Assembly (NCBI GenBank): GCA_022565135.1
Contig: JADFKA010000101.1
Location: 1-6,700, forward strand
Reading direction: 5' to 3'
Length of the DNA stretch: 6,700 nucleotides
Source: Pseudomonadota bacterium
Lineage (GTDB): Bacteria; Pseudomonadota; Gammaproteobacteria; Steroidobacterales; Woeseiaceae
In this document: one piece after another, positions 1-6,345 of the stretch
Position numbering within the stretch: the stretch's first letter is position 1
Layout of the letters: the number at the start of each line of letters is the position of its first letter
Made by a program: the position numbers and the translations under genes
The notes under the pieces: model-generated
The model's input: only the letters and a program-made list of their open reading frames with translations
Database searches by the model: none
Told to the model about the DNA's origin: nothing

Positions 1-410
1 TTAACCCGGACGTATGCATCGCCACGCCGCAATTTCTCCGAATGATCCACGCGCATCATGTAAGGGCGATCCTGACAGTCGCCTATTTCGAACACGCCCA
101 CGCGCTCGCCAGCAACGGTCACGGGTTGATAGCGAATGCGAATTGGCGGCTCGATATGATCATTGGCAAGAGCCTGATAGGCTGGCTTCCCTGAAAAGTC
201 TTTGGAGTCGATAGAAAAAAGCTTCTTGCGACCGCGTTCGTCAAATTCGACACCTGTGACGATGTAACGCGCACCATCGATTGACGCGTTTGCGATGGCG
301 AGTACGTCACGCAGGAAATTTCGAATGTCTTGTTTGCCGTAGGCCGTTTTTCGAAATTGGACAGCAGTACACGGCACCGAAGATTGAACGATGTGCGCTA
401 TACGTTTCAT
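1..410 (-). CDS. AlbA_2 (Schlafen AlbA-type) domain protein, 3'-truncated by window edge
   Basis: An open minus-strand frame of 136 codons runs from ATG (410-408) off the left edge, so the C-terminus is missing. An in-frame TAG at 422-420 lies four codons upstream, so 410 is the only ATG start available; no good Shine-Dalgarno is visible. The protein reads MKRIAHIVQS..., then NFLRDVLAIANA (residues 31-42), DGARYIVTGVEF (45-56), then EPPIRIRYQPV (87-97), VGVFEIGDCQDRPYMM (104-119) and KLRRGDAYVRV (126-136). The pattern of a helix ending in 'A.AN', a glycine, a hydrophobic strand with 'GV', a basic/acidic turn and a late RRGDAYVRV strand is that of the AlbA_2 / 'ATP-binding protein' family. Members occur as putative transcriptional regulators, RNA-processing proteins or accessory factors; the precise function is unknown. 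The family's usual E-F-K signature near the N-terminus appears here as QFRK (18-21). Domain call fairly secure; role not assigned. Confidence 0.75.
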   Translation of the reverse strand, partial: MKRIAHIVQSSVPCTAVQFRKTAYGKQDIRNFLRDVLAIANASIDGARYIVTGVEFDERGRKKLFSIDSKDFSGKPAYQALANDHIEPPIRIRYQPVTVAGERVGVFEIGDCQDRPYMMRVDHSEKLRRGDAYVRV

Positions 411-604
411 TGGATCGAACTATGAACGATTATGTTGAAAGGAAGCCGGAACCAATCGTCATTTCGAGGAACTGTTTCGAATGCCTTGATACTCGCCCTG
501 GTGGCATCAGCTGTAACCGTCCGATCGCCGCACGTGTATCGAATGGGTCAAGGACCACGTAATTTGTTGTTTAATAAGGAGAAAAATATAGGGTTATTCA
601 AAAA
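411..604. promoter_or_regulatory. Divergent intergenic region, probably carrying two promoters
   Basis: This 194-base spacer separates the minus-strand AlbA_2 gene from the plus-strand kinase, so both promoters are expected inside it. The 44 bases before the kinase (561-604) are clearly AT-richer than the surroundings. For the minus gene a weak candidate is CATAAT (434-429) with TTGGTT 15 bases upstream (455-450), which would give a very short leader. For the kinase the only candidate is TTGTTG (564-569) with TATAGG (587-592) at a 17-base spacing, but that would start transcription downstream of the AAGGAG motif. Neither is strong. Short ORFs across this spacer look like chance. Confidence 0.4.
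576..581 (+). promoter_or_regulatory. Shine-Dalgarno-like AAGGAG upstream of the kinase, unusually distant
   Basis: AAGGAG is a strong match to the ribosome-binding consensus but ends 23 bases before the ATG at 605, far beyond the normal 5-10. No ATG, GTG or TTG lies in frame between the motif and 605, and an in-frame TAA at 575-577 closes the frame upstream. Either it is fortuitous, or a rare start such as ATT at 596 is used, or the spacer folds. Unresolved. Confidence 0.35.
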
Positions 605-1672
605 ATGAGCCGCAAAAACAAGTGTACTGAACAACAGGAATCGTCCATCGAGATCGCGTCGCGACCGCAATTCAGTGCGGCCGAAGTTCACGCGGTGCTG
701 CAGGAAGAGTATGGCTTGGATGGCGAGCTGCGGACTCTCGTCAGCGAGCGTGACCAGAATTTTCGTGTTACGAGCAATGATGGGCAATGCTACGTGTTCA
801 AGATCGCCAATGCGGCTGAGCCCGAAAACGTCACCGATTTCCAGATCCAGGTGCTGTTGCACATCGAAAATGTCGGTTGCCCGATTGCCATACCGCGCAT
901 TGTTAAAACGTTGGCCAGGGCCGTTGCCACGAAAATTGGTGACGGCAGCGGCAAGTGCGTATGCCGGATTGTCAGTTATGTGCCGGGCATTCCATTCTCT
1001 GCAGCAGTGCCGACCCCAGAGCTTATTGCAGATCTTGGCGCGAGCGCCGCCGCGTTAGACAGCTCGCTGCTTGGATTTGAACATGACGCTGATCAGAATA
1101 TATTACTGTGGCACATGCAGCGCGCAACCGACCTGCGCAATCTGCTTGCAGACATCGTGAACATCGAATTGCGCAATTTAGTCGGCGCCTGTCTCGATGA
1201 TTTTGAGCGCAACGTATTACCCAGGATTTCAACACTACGATCGCAGGTCATTCACGGCGATCTGAACCCTGACAATGTGCTTGTCGCAACGGCATGTCCT
1301 GATTCGATTGCCGGCGTGATCGATTTTGGTGACATTGTGTATGGCCCGATGATCTTCGAGGTCGTGATCGCTGCATCGTATTTGCGGGTTGAAGAAGACC
1401 CGCTAGCGCTCATAGCTCCATTTGTCGCAGGTTTCGACAAAGTTACGACACTCGCGGCCGATGAATTCAAATTGTTATTCGACCTCGTGCGCACGCGTCT
1501 TGCAGCAACAATTACAATCGAGCATTGGCGTCGTGCGATTCGCGGCGAGAATGATGCGTATGTGCAAGCATATTTTCAGTCCGGGCGCAGCGCGGAACAC
1601 TTTCTTGCGCATCTCGATTCGATGACAAGGGAACCGTTTACGGACCGCATCTTGCAGGCCTGTCGTCGTTAA
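605..1672 (+). CDS. APH-family phosphotransferase, hydroxylysine kinase-like
   Basis: A 355-residue protein of the aminoglycoside/choline/homoserine kinase fold, predicted to be a cytoplasmic ATP- or GTP-dependent kinase of a small amine or hydroxy-amino acid. The N-lobe carries SERDQNF (residues 47-53), a turn typical of hydroxylysine kinase-like proteins and of kinase domains fused to class III aminotransferases, then YVFKIAN with the likely nucleotide-binding Lys66. The C-lobe has the Brenner-type catalytic loop HGDLNPDN (217-224; catalytic base Asp219, metal ligand Asn224) and the metal-binding DFGD (240-243). Length matches the stand-alone family (about 330-375). ATG 605 is the only usual start, because a stop lies in frame at 575-577. 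No aminotransferase or phospho-lyase follows; the next gene is 280 bases away, so this is probably a monocistronic gene. The fold and active site are secure; the substrate is inference. Confidence 0.85.
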   Translation: MSRKNKCTEQQESSIEIASRPQFSAAEVHAVLQEEYGLDGELRTLVSERDQNFRVTSNDGQCYVFKIANAAEPENVTDFQIQVLLHIENVGCPIAIPRIVKTLARAVATKIGDGSGKCVCRIVSYVPGIPFSAAVPTPELIADLGASAAALDSSLLGFEHDADQNILLWHMQRATDLRNLLADIVNIELRNLVGACLDDFERNVLPRISTLRSQVIHGDLNPDNVLVATACPDSIAGVIDFGDIVYGPMIFEVVIAASYLRVEEDPLALIAPFVAGFDKVTTLAADEFKLLFDLVRTRLAATITIEHWRRAIRGENDAYVQAYFQSGRSAEHFLAHLDSMTREPFTDRILQACRR

Positions 1673-1952
1673 TCAGCCCGCGTTGCAGGGATTGTTTCCA
1701 TCGGCATCTGAGTATGGTGTCAATATTGAGGCCTTAGGCATCCGTATCGAGTATGTAACGCATAGCTTGCGTGCTGACGAGTGACAGTATTTTTGAACTT
1801 GTCGGACACCAAACACTCTCGCCCAACCGAATCCGAGTAACTTTCGGGCAGCTGTTACGGGATTGCCACTCAAAGGTGTGGAGCAGTTCCCGGAAATCAG
1901 TGAGCCAGCGGCCTACCATGAGCCAGATTTCGTCAAATCGGGTGCAAATTTC
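1673..1952. other. Intergenic gap between kinase and diguanylate cyclase
   Basis: These 280 bases hold no recognisable gene on either strand. The short frames present give no familiar motifs and look accidental. There is an imperfect GC-rich inverted repeat CCCGC/GCAGGG just after the kinase stop (about 1678-1690), but without a T-run, so it is a poor terminator. A weak sigma70-like pair is TTGAGG (1726-1731) and GAGTAT (1749-1754), spaced 17 bases. From 1863 the sequence is also in frame with the downstream cyclase through a TTG codon, so the last 90 bases could be coding if that start is used. Confidence 0.4.
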
Positions 1953-3908
1953 ATGATGCTGGAGGTCGCCCTTTCAACACTGCTTATTCTCAGCGCTGCC
2001 TGTTATCTGGCGCTGGGTTTGCGGCTGGTTGCGGGCAAACGGGAGATAGGCAAGGCCTCGATCGGTGTCATGTTCATGATCGTGTCTCTGTGGGTGCTCG
2101 GTGGTGCGATAGAAATGTTATCGACATCGTTTTTCGTTTTCTCGATCGGACGTGCAGGCCATTTTATAGGCACGGCATTCCTGCCAATTGCGGCGTATTC
2201 TTGTTTTCGCGAGTACACCGGACGATCTACGTCAGTGCACCGCATTGCCGTGTTGATCCTCATTCCAATCGTAACGGTAGCGCTTGCCGCGACCAATGTG
2301 CATCACGAATTCATGTGGTATTTGCCGATCGCCAATGAGACAGGCGATTTCCTGACACGCCCGGAGCAGTGGGGACCCTGGTTCCTGTTCGTGCATGGGC
2401 CTTACAGTTACGCTTTGATATGCGCGGCGTTGCTGGCTCTCATTACGCATAGCTCTGCCGTAACTCGAGTTCATCGTCGTGGAATTTTTCAGGTAGTCGC
2501 CGCATGTCTCGCGCCGCTGGCAGCGACTGCAGCATATGACTTCGGCGTCGGTCCCGATACGGTTTCCTTCGTGCCATTTATTTTGACGCTTATGCTGCCC
2601 TTCTACGCTTGGCTAGTCCTGTCCGAGCAGATTATCGAGTTCTCACCGTTAGCATACGAGACCGTGTTTCAAAACATGCAGGATCCAGTCGTCGTCGTCG
2701 ATGACCAGGGTCGAATAATTGGTCTCAATCGATGCGCCGAAAAGTTGCTGGACATTTCCGAGACGAACGCATTGTACGAGCCGTTAGCGAAAGTAATTGG
2801 CGACGACTCACCTGAAATCTTCGAGGCGCTGGAGACTGGGGAGCCGCGAAAGATGATGACGGCGACGGGACGTTTTCTGCACGTCCAGGTGTCGCCGATC
2901 ACGTCGAACCATTCGTCAATGTCGGCAGGCAAGGTCCTGATGTTCCGAGATGTAAGCGATGTCGAAAAAGCGCAAGCAGAGGTCCGCGCTAGCGAAAAAA
3001 TGTTGCGTACGCTGATTGATCACTCCGTAAACGGCATTGTTCGGTTACGATGGGCGGCGAGCGAGGCAGGCGGCGATAAGGAATTGCGCTGTATCTTCGC
3101 CAATTCCGCCGCCGGTCGCTTCCTGAACGTCGAGCGCGATGACCTGATCGGCAGACTCGGCGCGAAAATTATCAGGTCCGCGACAAATGCGATGCAATCA
3201 GCCGACGCCGATGAGGTCGCGGAAGAGTTTCGCAGAGTCGCGCTGGTCGGTGACAAAATCGATACCGAGGTGCAGCACCAGTCCAATGGCTCGACAAAAT
3301 GGTTGCGCATGATCTGCGAGCCGTTTGGCGACGACATTGCAGTGACATTTGTCGATATCACCGATGGTAAGGCGAAAGAACGACACATGGAATCGATCGC
3401 TCGTTCCGATCCGCTCACCGGTGTCTTGAATCGTCGTGGCTTCGAGCGAGATGCCTCTAAGCGACTTACCGAAAGCGCAGACGATGCGACGGGCGCATTG
3501 TTGTACATTGATCTGGACGATTTCAAGCAGATCAATGACAACTGTGGGCACGAAATCGGCGATCAATTACTGACGATCGCTGCCATGCGACTGCGCAAGA
3601 GTTTGCGATCCTGCGACATTATCGGCCGTCCTGGTGGCGACGAATTCGTGGCTCTGGTACCGGATGTGTCGTCCAGCGTTGCAGAGAAACTGGCGAAACG
3701 CCTGACAAACGCGCTCGAGAAGCCGTATGTAATAGGCGCAGAAACCCTGGAATGCGCCGCTAGCATTGGTCTTGCCCTGTATCCCAAAAACGCCAATACG
3801 CTCACGGGATTGATGCGCGAAGCCGACCAGGCTATGTATCGTGCCAAAGCACGCTGCCGTGGAGCGCCTAAAATTCGCAGCGATGACCGCCTCGAGAAGG
3901 CGCTGTAA
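1953..3908 (+). CDS. Membrane diguanylate cyclase: 7TM sensor-PAS-PAS-GGDEF
   Basis: A predicted inner-membrane sensor making cyclic di-GMP from two GTP. Numbered from Met at 1953 (651 residues): seven hydrophobic segments span roughly 3-225 and resemble the 7TM module found at the N-terminus of some histidine kinases, with GHFIGTAFLPIA (69-80), REYTGR (86-91) and the ATNVHHEFMWYLP loop. A PAS domain follows at about 233-340 (DPVVVVDDQGRIIGLNR), a second PAS-like domain at about 345-473, then GGDEF at about 480-635. Active-site features are intact: DPLTGVLNRRGF, DLDDFKQIND (520-529) and GGDEF (561-565). RSCD (552-555) lies five residues before GGDEF, the position of the c-di-GMP inhibitory I-site. 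No EAL domain is present. Start choice: the frame also opens at TTG 1863, adding 30 polar residues before the first helix, but ATG 1953 (or 1956) puts the start at the membrane domain; neither has a good Shine-Dalgarno. Stimulus unknown. Confidence 0.9.
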   Translation: MMLEVALSTLLILSAACYLALGLRLVAGKREIGKASIGVMFMIVSLWVLGGAIEMLSTSFFVFSIGRAGHFIGTAFLPIAAYSCFREYTGRSTSVHRIAVLILIPIVTVALAATNVHHEFMWYLPIANETGDFLTRPEQWGPWFLFVHGPYSYALICAALLALITHSSAVTRVHRRGIFQVVAACLAPLAATAAYDFGVGPDTVSFVPFILTLMLPFYAWLVLSEQIIEFSPLAYETVFQNMQDPVVVVDDQGRIIGLNRCAEKLLDISETNALYEPLAKVIGDDSPEIFEALETGEPRKMMTATGRFLHVQVSPITSNHSSMSAGKVLMFRDVSDVEKAQAEVRASEKMLRTLIDHSVNGIVRLRWAASEAGGDKELRCIFANSAAGRFLNVERDDLIGRLGAKIIRSATNAMQSADADEVAEEFRRVALVGDKIDTEVQHQSNGSTKWLRMICEPFGDDIAVTFVDITDGKAKERHMESIARSDPLTGVLNRRGFERDASKRLTESADDATGALLYIDLDDFKQINDNCGHEIGDQLLTIAAMRLRKSLRSCDIIGRPGGDEFVALVPDVSSSVAEKLAKRLTNALEKPYVIGAETLECAASIGLALYPKNANTLTGLMREADQAMYRAKARCRGAPKIRSDDRLEKAL

Positions 3909-3962
3909 TATACCCGCAACCACGCCGGTCCTGATGAATAGTCAATCTGGAGTTGATTTCTG

Positions 3963-4658
3963 ATGTGGAAGCTTTTCCTCGGTCGTCTTGATCTGCGGTC
4001 GACAATTATCAGTGTGCTGTCGTCGGCAATGTTCCTGAGTTTACTTTGCAGCCTGTCGATGCAATCCGGGCATGCGGACGTTGCCGTTGCGGACTCGGCG
4101 CAGACGATTGAGCCGTTGCAGGTCGGACAGAGCGCGCCAGGCTTCGAGGTTGAGACGGTCGACCAAAAGCCCATGATTTTTGATCCACACGATCTCGAGC
4201 AGCCGGTGATCGTCATTATTTTTCGCGGCGGCTGGTGTCCGTATTGCAATATGCATCTGTCGGAATTGCGCACTGTCATCCCGCAAATTTATGCGCTAGG
4301 CGTCGACATCCTGTTTCTCAGCGGGGACCGCCCTGAATTGTTATACAAGAGCCTCAAAAGTGACACGCAAGAAGCTATCGACGGGCTGGGCTACCAGATT
4401 CTCTCCGATGCCAATGCTCAGGCCGCGATGGCCTTTGGTATTGCGTTCAAGGCATCCGACCGGACGATTGATCGCCGTCGTATGAAAGGTCAGGATATCG
4501 CCGACTCATCGATGCTCCGCCACGGTACTCTGCCCGTACCGGCAGTTTTTGCGATTGATCAAGACGGCGTTATTGCCTTTACGTTTATTGAAGCAGATTA
4601 CAAAGTACGCCTGTCGGCTGAAAAGTTGCTTGCGGTTGCCACCAAGATCGTGCAGTAG
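3963..4658 (+). CDS. Exported or membrane-anchored peroxiredoxin-like (AhpC/TSA) thioredoxin-fold protein
   Basis: A 231-residue protein. Residues 12-34 form a hydrophobic stretch after a positively charged start, ending near SGHA/D (38/39), which fits a signal peptide or an N-terminal anchor, so the fold probably acts in the periplasm. The mature part opens with VGQSAPGFEVETVD (54-67), the usual AhpC/TSA entry, and carries FRGGWCPYC (87-95) with redox cysteines 92 and 95. It continues with LFLSGDRPE (117-125), LSDANAQAAMAFGI (147-160) and the cis-proline strand VPAVFAIDQDGVI (192-204). This matches 'peroxiredoxin-like' proteins that use a WCxxC site rather than the classic TxxC peroxidatic motif, so disulfide reductase activity is as plausible as peroxidase. 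TGGAG (3948-3952) lies 10 bases before the ATG and supports the start. It sits 54 bases after the cyclase stop with no terminator, so cotranscription is possible. Confidence 0.82.
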   Translation: MWKLFLGRLDLRSTIISVLSSAMFLSLLCSLSMQSGHADVAVADSAQTIEPLQVGQSAPGFEVETVDQKPMIFDPHDLEQPVIVIIFRGGWCPYCNMHLSELRTVIPQIYALGVDILFLSGDRPELLYKSLKSDTQEAIDGLGYQILSDANAQAAMAFGIAFKASDRTIDRRRMKGQDIADSSMLRHGTLPVPAVFAIDQDGVIAFTFIEADYKVRLSAEKLLAVATKIVQ

Positions 4659-4703
4659 GGCTATCGGTGATGATACGCTTCGCGGACCGATACAATACGG
4701 CGC

Positions 4704-4708
4704 GGAGG
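4704..4708 (+). promoter_or_regulatory. Ribosome-binding site fixing the RAM-protein start
   Basis: GGAGG lies five bases before ATG 4714. It decides between this start and a longer open frame reaching back to 4549, which would overlap the peroxiredoxin gene by more than 100 bases with residues unlike the family. Confidence 0.8.
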
Positions 4709-4713
4709 CACTG

Positions 4714-4992
4714 ATGGTAACAGCAATTGTTTTGATCAAGGCGGAGACGAACCGTATCCCCGGTCTGGCGAATCAGATTGCGGAATTGGATGGTGTTCAG
4801 GAAGTATTTTCGGTCGCAGGCCGCTACGATCTGGTTGGCATCGTCAAAGTTGCCCAAAACGATGATCTGGCGGACGTCATCAGCGACAAAATGCGTCACC
4901 TCGAGGGAATCGTTGAGACCGAGACGATGATCGCGTTCCGCGCCTATTCAAAAAAAGAACTCGAGGCGGGCTTTGAGCTCGGTCTCGACTGA
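4714..4992 (+). CDS. Stand-alone Lrp/AsnC ligand-binding (RAM) domain protein
   Basis: A 92-residue protein consisting only of the effector-binding half of Lrp/AsnC regulators, with no helix-turn-helix. The expected beta-alpha-beta-beta-alpha-beta order is visible: TAIVLIKA (3-10), helix with IPGLANQIAEL (15-25), GVQEVFSVAGRYDLVGIVKV (27-46), helix DLADVISDKMRHLEGI (51-66) and the final strand VETETMIAFRAY (67-78). GRYDLV (36-41) is the conserved turn that in full-length Lrp proteins lines the effector pocket at the dimer interface. Such small proteins assemble as oligomers and can bind amino acids or modulate full-length Lrp proteins; what this one binds is unknown. It starts 55 bases after the peroxiredoxin stop, with a GGAGG Shine-Dalgarno at ideal spacing, and ends 51 bases before the carrier gene, so it is probably part of the same transcript. 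Confidence 0.88.
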   Translation: MVTAIVLIKAETNRIPGLANQIAELDGVQEVFSVAGRYDLVGIVKVAQNDDLADVISDKMRHLEGIVETETMIAFRAYSKKELEAGFELGLD

Positions 4993-5043
4993 ATAAAACA
5001 GCCGTCTAGGGCGACGTTTGCTTAGCAACAGGAGAGCGACAAT

Positions 5044-6342
5044 ATGGGCGATGCTGATCGTCGTAATCCCCTGACACGCATCATCAAAGCGACGACGAAG
5101 GTCGAAGCCAACGAACTGCATGCGACGCTGCTGTCATTCCTGTTCGTATTCGTGTTGATGACTGCATACTTCATTATGCGGCCGGTCCGCGACGCAATGG
5201 CGAGCGACTGGAGCGATGCCGAGGTCAGTCTTCTCTGGACCATGACATTTTTCCTCAGCCTGATCGCCGTTAGTATTTATGGTGCGGCAATTTCCCTGGT
5301 TCGATTCCGCTTGTTGGTGCCGGGTGTCTACGTATTTTTCGCACTGTCGTTTTTCGTATTCTATTTCGGTTCGACATTCATCGCGGATCCGGTGTTTGTC
5401 GACAAGGGTTTCTACGTCTGGCTCAGCGTATTCAGCCTGTTTCACCTCTCGGTCTTCTGGAGCTTCATGTCGGACCTGTTCAACAAGGAGCAGGCGCCAC
5501 GTTTATTTGGCATCATCGCGACCGGCGCAAGCGTCGGCGCTATTGTTGGTCCGTTGCTGACAGCCGAACTTGTCGCGAGCATCGGCACGGGTGCGTTGAT
5601 GTTGGTGTCGGCAACAATGCTGCTGATACCGATACCGATTATTCTGGTTCTTGAGCGGCTTAAACGCACTACGCTGGGAAATGCAGATGTCAGTGTTGAT
5701 CTGACGGCGCAACAGGCAATTGGCAAGAATCCGTTGGCCGGGTTTTCCTTGTTTCTCAAGAGTCCGTACCTGATCGGCATTGGTTGTTTCATTCTGTTGT
5801 ATGTTGCGATTGGTTCCTTTGTGTACTTTGAATTGAAGAATCTACTCGAAGTTTTTACGCGCGAAGAACGCACGCAGATTTACGCGTACATTGATTTTGC
5901 CGTAAATTCTCTGGCTATTCTGACAGCGATGTTCGTCACGAGCCGTATAACAACACGATTTGGCATGGCGACAACACTGGCGCTGATCCCAGCCTTATTG
6001 GCTGTCGGTATGCTCGTAATTGCATTGTCGCCCGTCATTGCGGTCGTTGCCGGGCTGCAGGTTGCGCGACGTGCTGGCAATTACGCGATCACGAGGCCGG
6101 GTCGTGAGATGCTATTCACAGTGGTTGACAGGGAAACGCGATTCAAGGCAAAACCAGTCATCGACATCGTGCTTTACCGCGGTGGCGACATGATTACGGC
6201 GTGGGCGTTCACGCTACTCACGTCCGTCATTGGTCTGGGGCTTGGCGCTGTGGCCGCCGTTGGCGTCGGAATCGCGGCTGTATGGGCGGTGGTCGGCGTC
6301 TATCTGGGCAAAGCGTATCAGCGCGTTGCGGATGAGCAGTAA
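5044..6342 (+). CDS. MFS carrier of the ATP:ADP antiporter (NTT/Npt)-like family
   Basis: A 432-residue inner-membrane protein with about twelve hydrophobic segments between residues 28 and 422. Recognisable family signatures are YFIMRPVRDAM (42-52), FWSFMSDLFNKEQAPRLFG (138-156), GASVGAIVGP (161-170), and RPGREMLFTVVDRE (351-364) followed by KAKPVIDIVLYRGGD (368-382). These match the 'Npt1/Npt2 nucleotide transporter-like' MFS proteins of free-living bacteria, relatives of rickettsial and chlamydial ATP/ADP translocases but shorter than those (about 500 residues). Nucleotide exchange is therefore not safe to assume; the substrate is unknown. AGGAG (5030-5034) lies nine bases before the ATG and supports the start. 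An imperfect hairpin (5016-5029) directly abuts that site. The nitroreductase ATG follows three bases after the stop, pointing to a coupled pair. Confidence 0.85.
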   Translation: MGDADRRNPLTRIIKATTKVEANELHATLLSFLFVFVLMTAYFIMRPVRDAMASDWSDAEVSLLWTMTFFLSLIAVSIYGAAISLVRFRLLVPGVYVFFALSFFVFYFGSTFIADPVFVDKGFYVWLSVFSLFHLSVFWSFMSDLFNKEQAPRLFGIIATGASVGAIVGPLLTAELVASIGTGALMLVSATMLLIPIPIILVLERLKRTTLGNADVSVDLTAQQAIGKNPLAGFSLFLKSPYLIGIGCFILLYVAIGSFVYFELKNLLEVFTREERTQIYAYIDFAVNSLAILTAMFVTSRITTRFGMATTLALIPALLAVGMLVIALSPVIAVVAGLQVARRAGNYAITRPGREMLFTVVDRETRFKAKPVIDIVLYRGGDMITAWAFTLLTSVIGLGLGAVAAVGVGIAAVWAVVGVYLGKAYQRVADEQ

Positions 6343-6345
6343 GCA

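Noticed and set aside
281..562. A 93-codon plus-strand frame with several cysteines overlapping the divergent spacer
   Set aside because: More than 40% lies antisense to the AlbA_2 coding region, the cysteines do not form a regular zinc-finger spacing, and no ribosome-binding site is evident.
2688..2699. Four GTC repeats, a possible microsatellite
   Set aside because: They encode the VVVV core strand of the first PAS domain; too short and fully explained by coding.
3020..3541. A 173-codon minus-strand open frame opposite the second PAS region
   Set aside because: Fully antisense to a conserved domain, low-complexity Ser/Arg-rich translation, no motif; a shadow frame.
3563..4279. A 238-codon open frame on the minus strand opposite the cyclase 3' end and the peroxiredoxin 5' end
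   Set aside because: It lies entirely opposite sequence with two well-recognised plus-strand families plus their spacer, shows no familiar motif, and its Ser/Arg/Ala-rich composition is typical of antisense frames in moderate-GC DNA.
4691..4696. TACAAT as a promoter -10 for the RAM gene
   Set aside because: No -35 element at 16-18 bases upstream (TGATGA there), and a start at about 4703 would leave the GGAGG at the very 5' end of the transcript.
4549..4713. In-frame upstream extension of the RAM protein to ATG 4549
   Set aside because: It would overlap the peroxiredoxin gene by about 110 bases and add unrelated Leu/Arg-rich residues, whereas ATG 4714 has GGAGG at five bases and begins the first beta strand as expected.
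5001..5020. CGTC...GACG inverted repeat after the RAM gene as a terminator
   Set aside because: Only a four-pair stem with a six-base loop and no T-run (followed by TTTG); not a credible intrinsic terminator.
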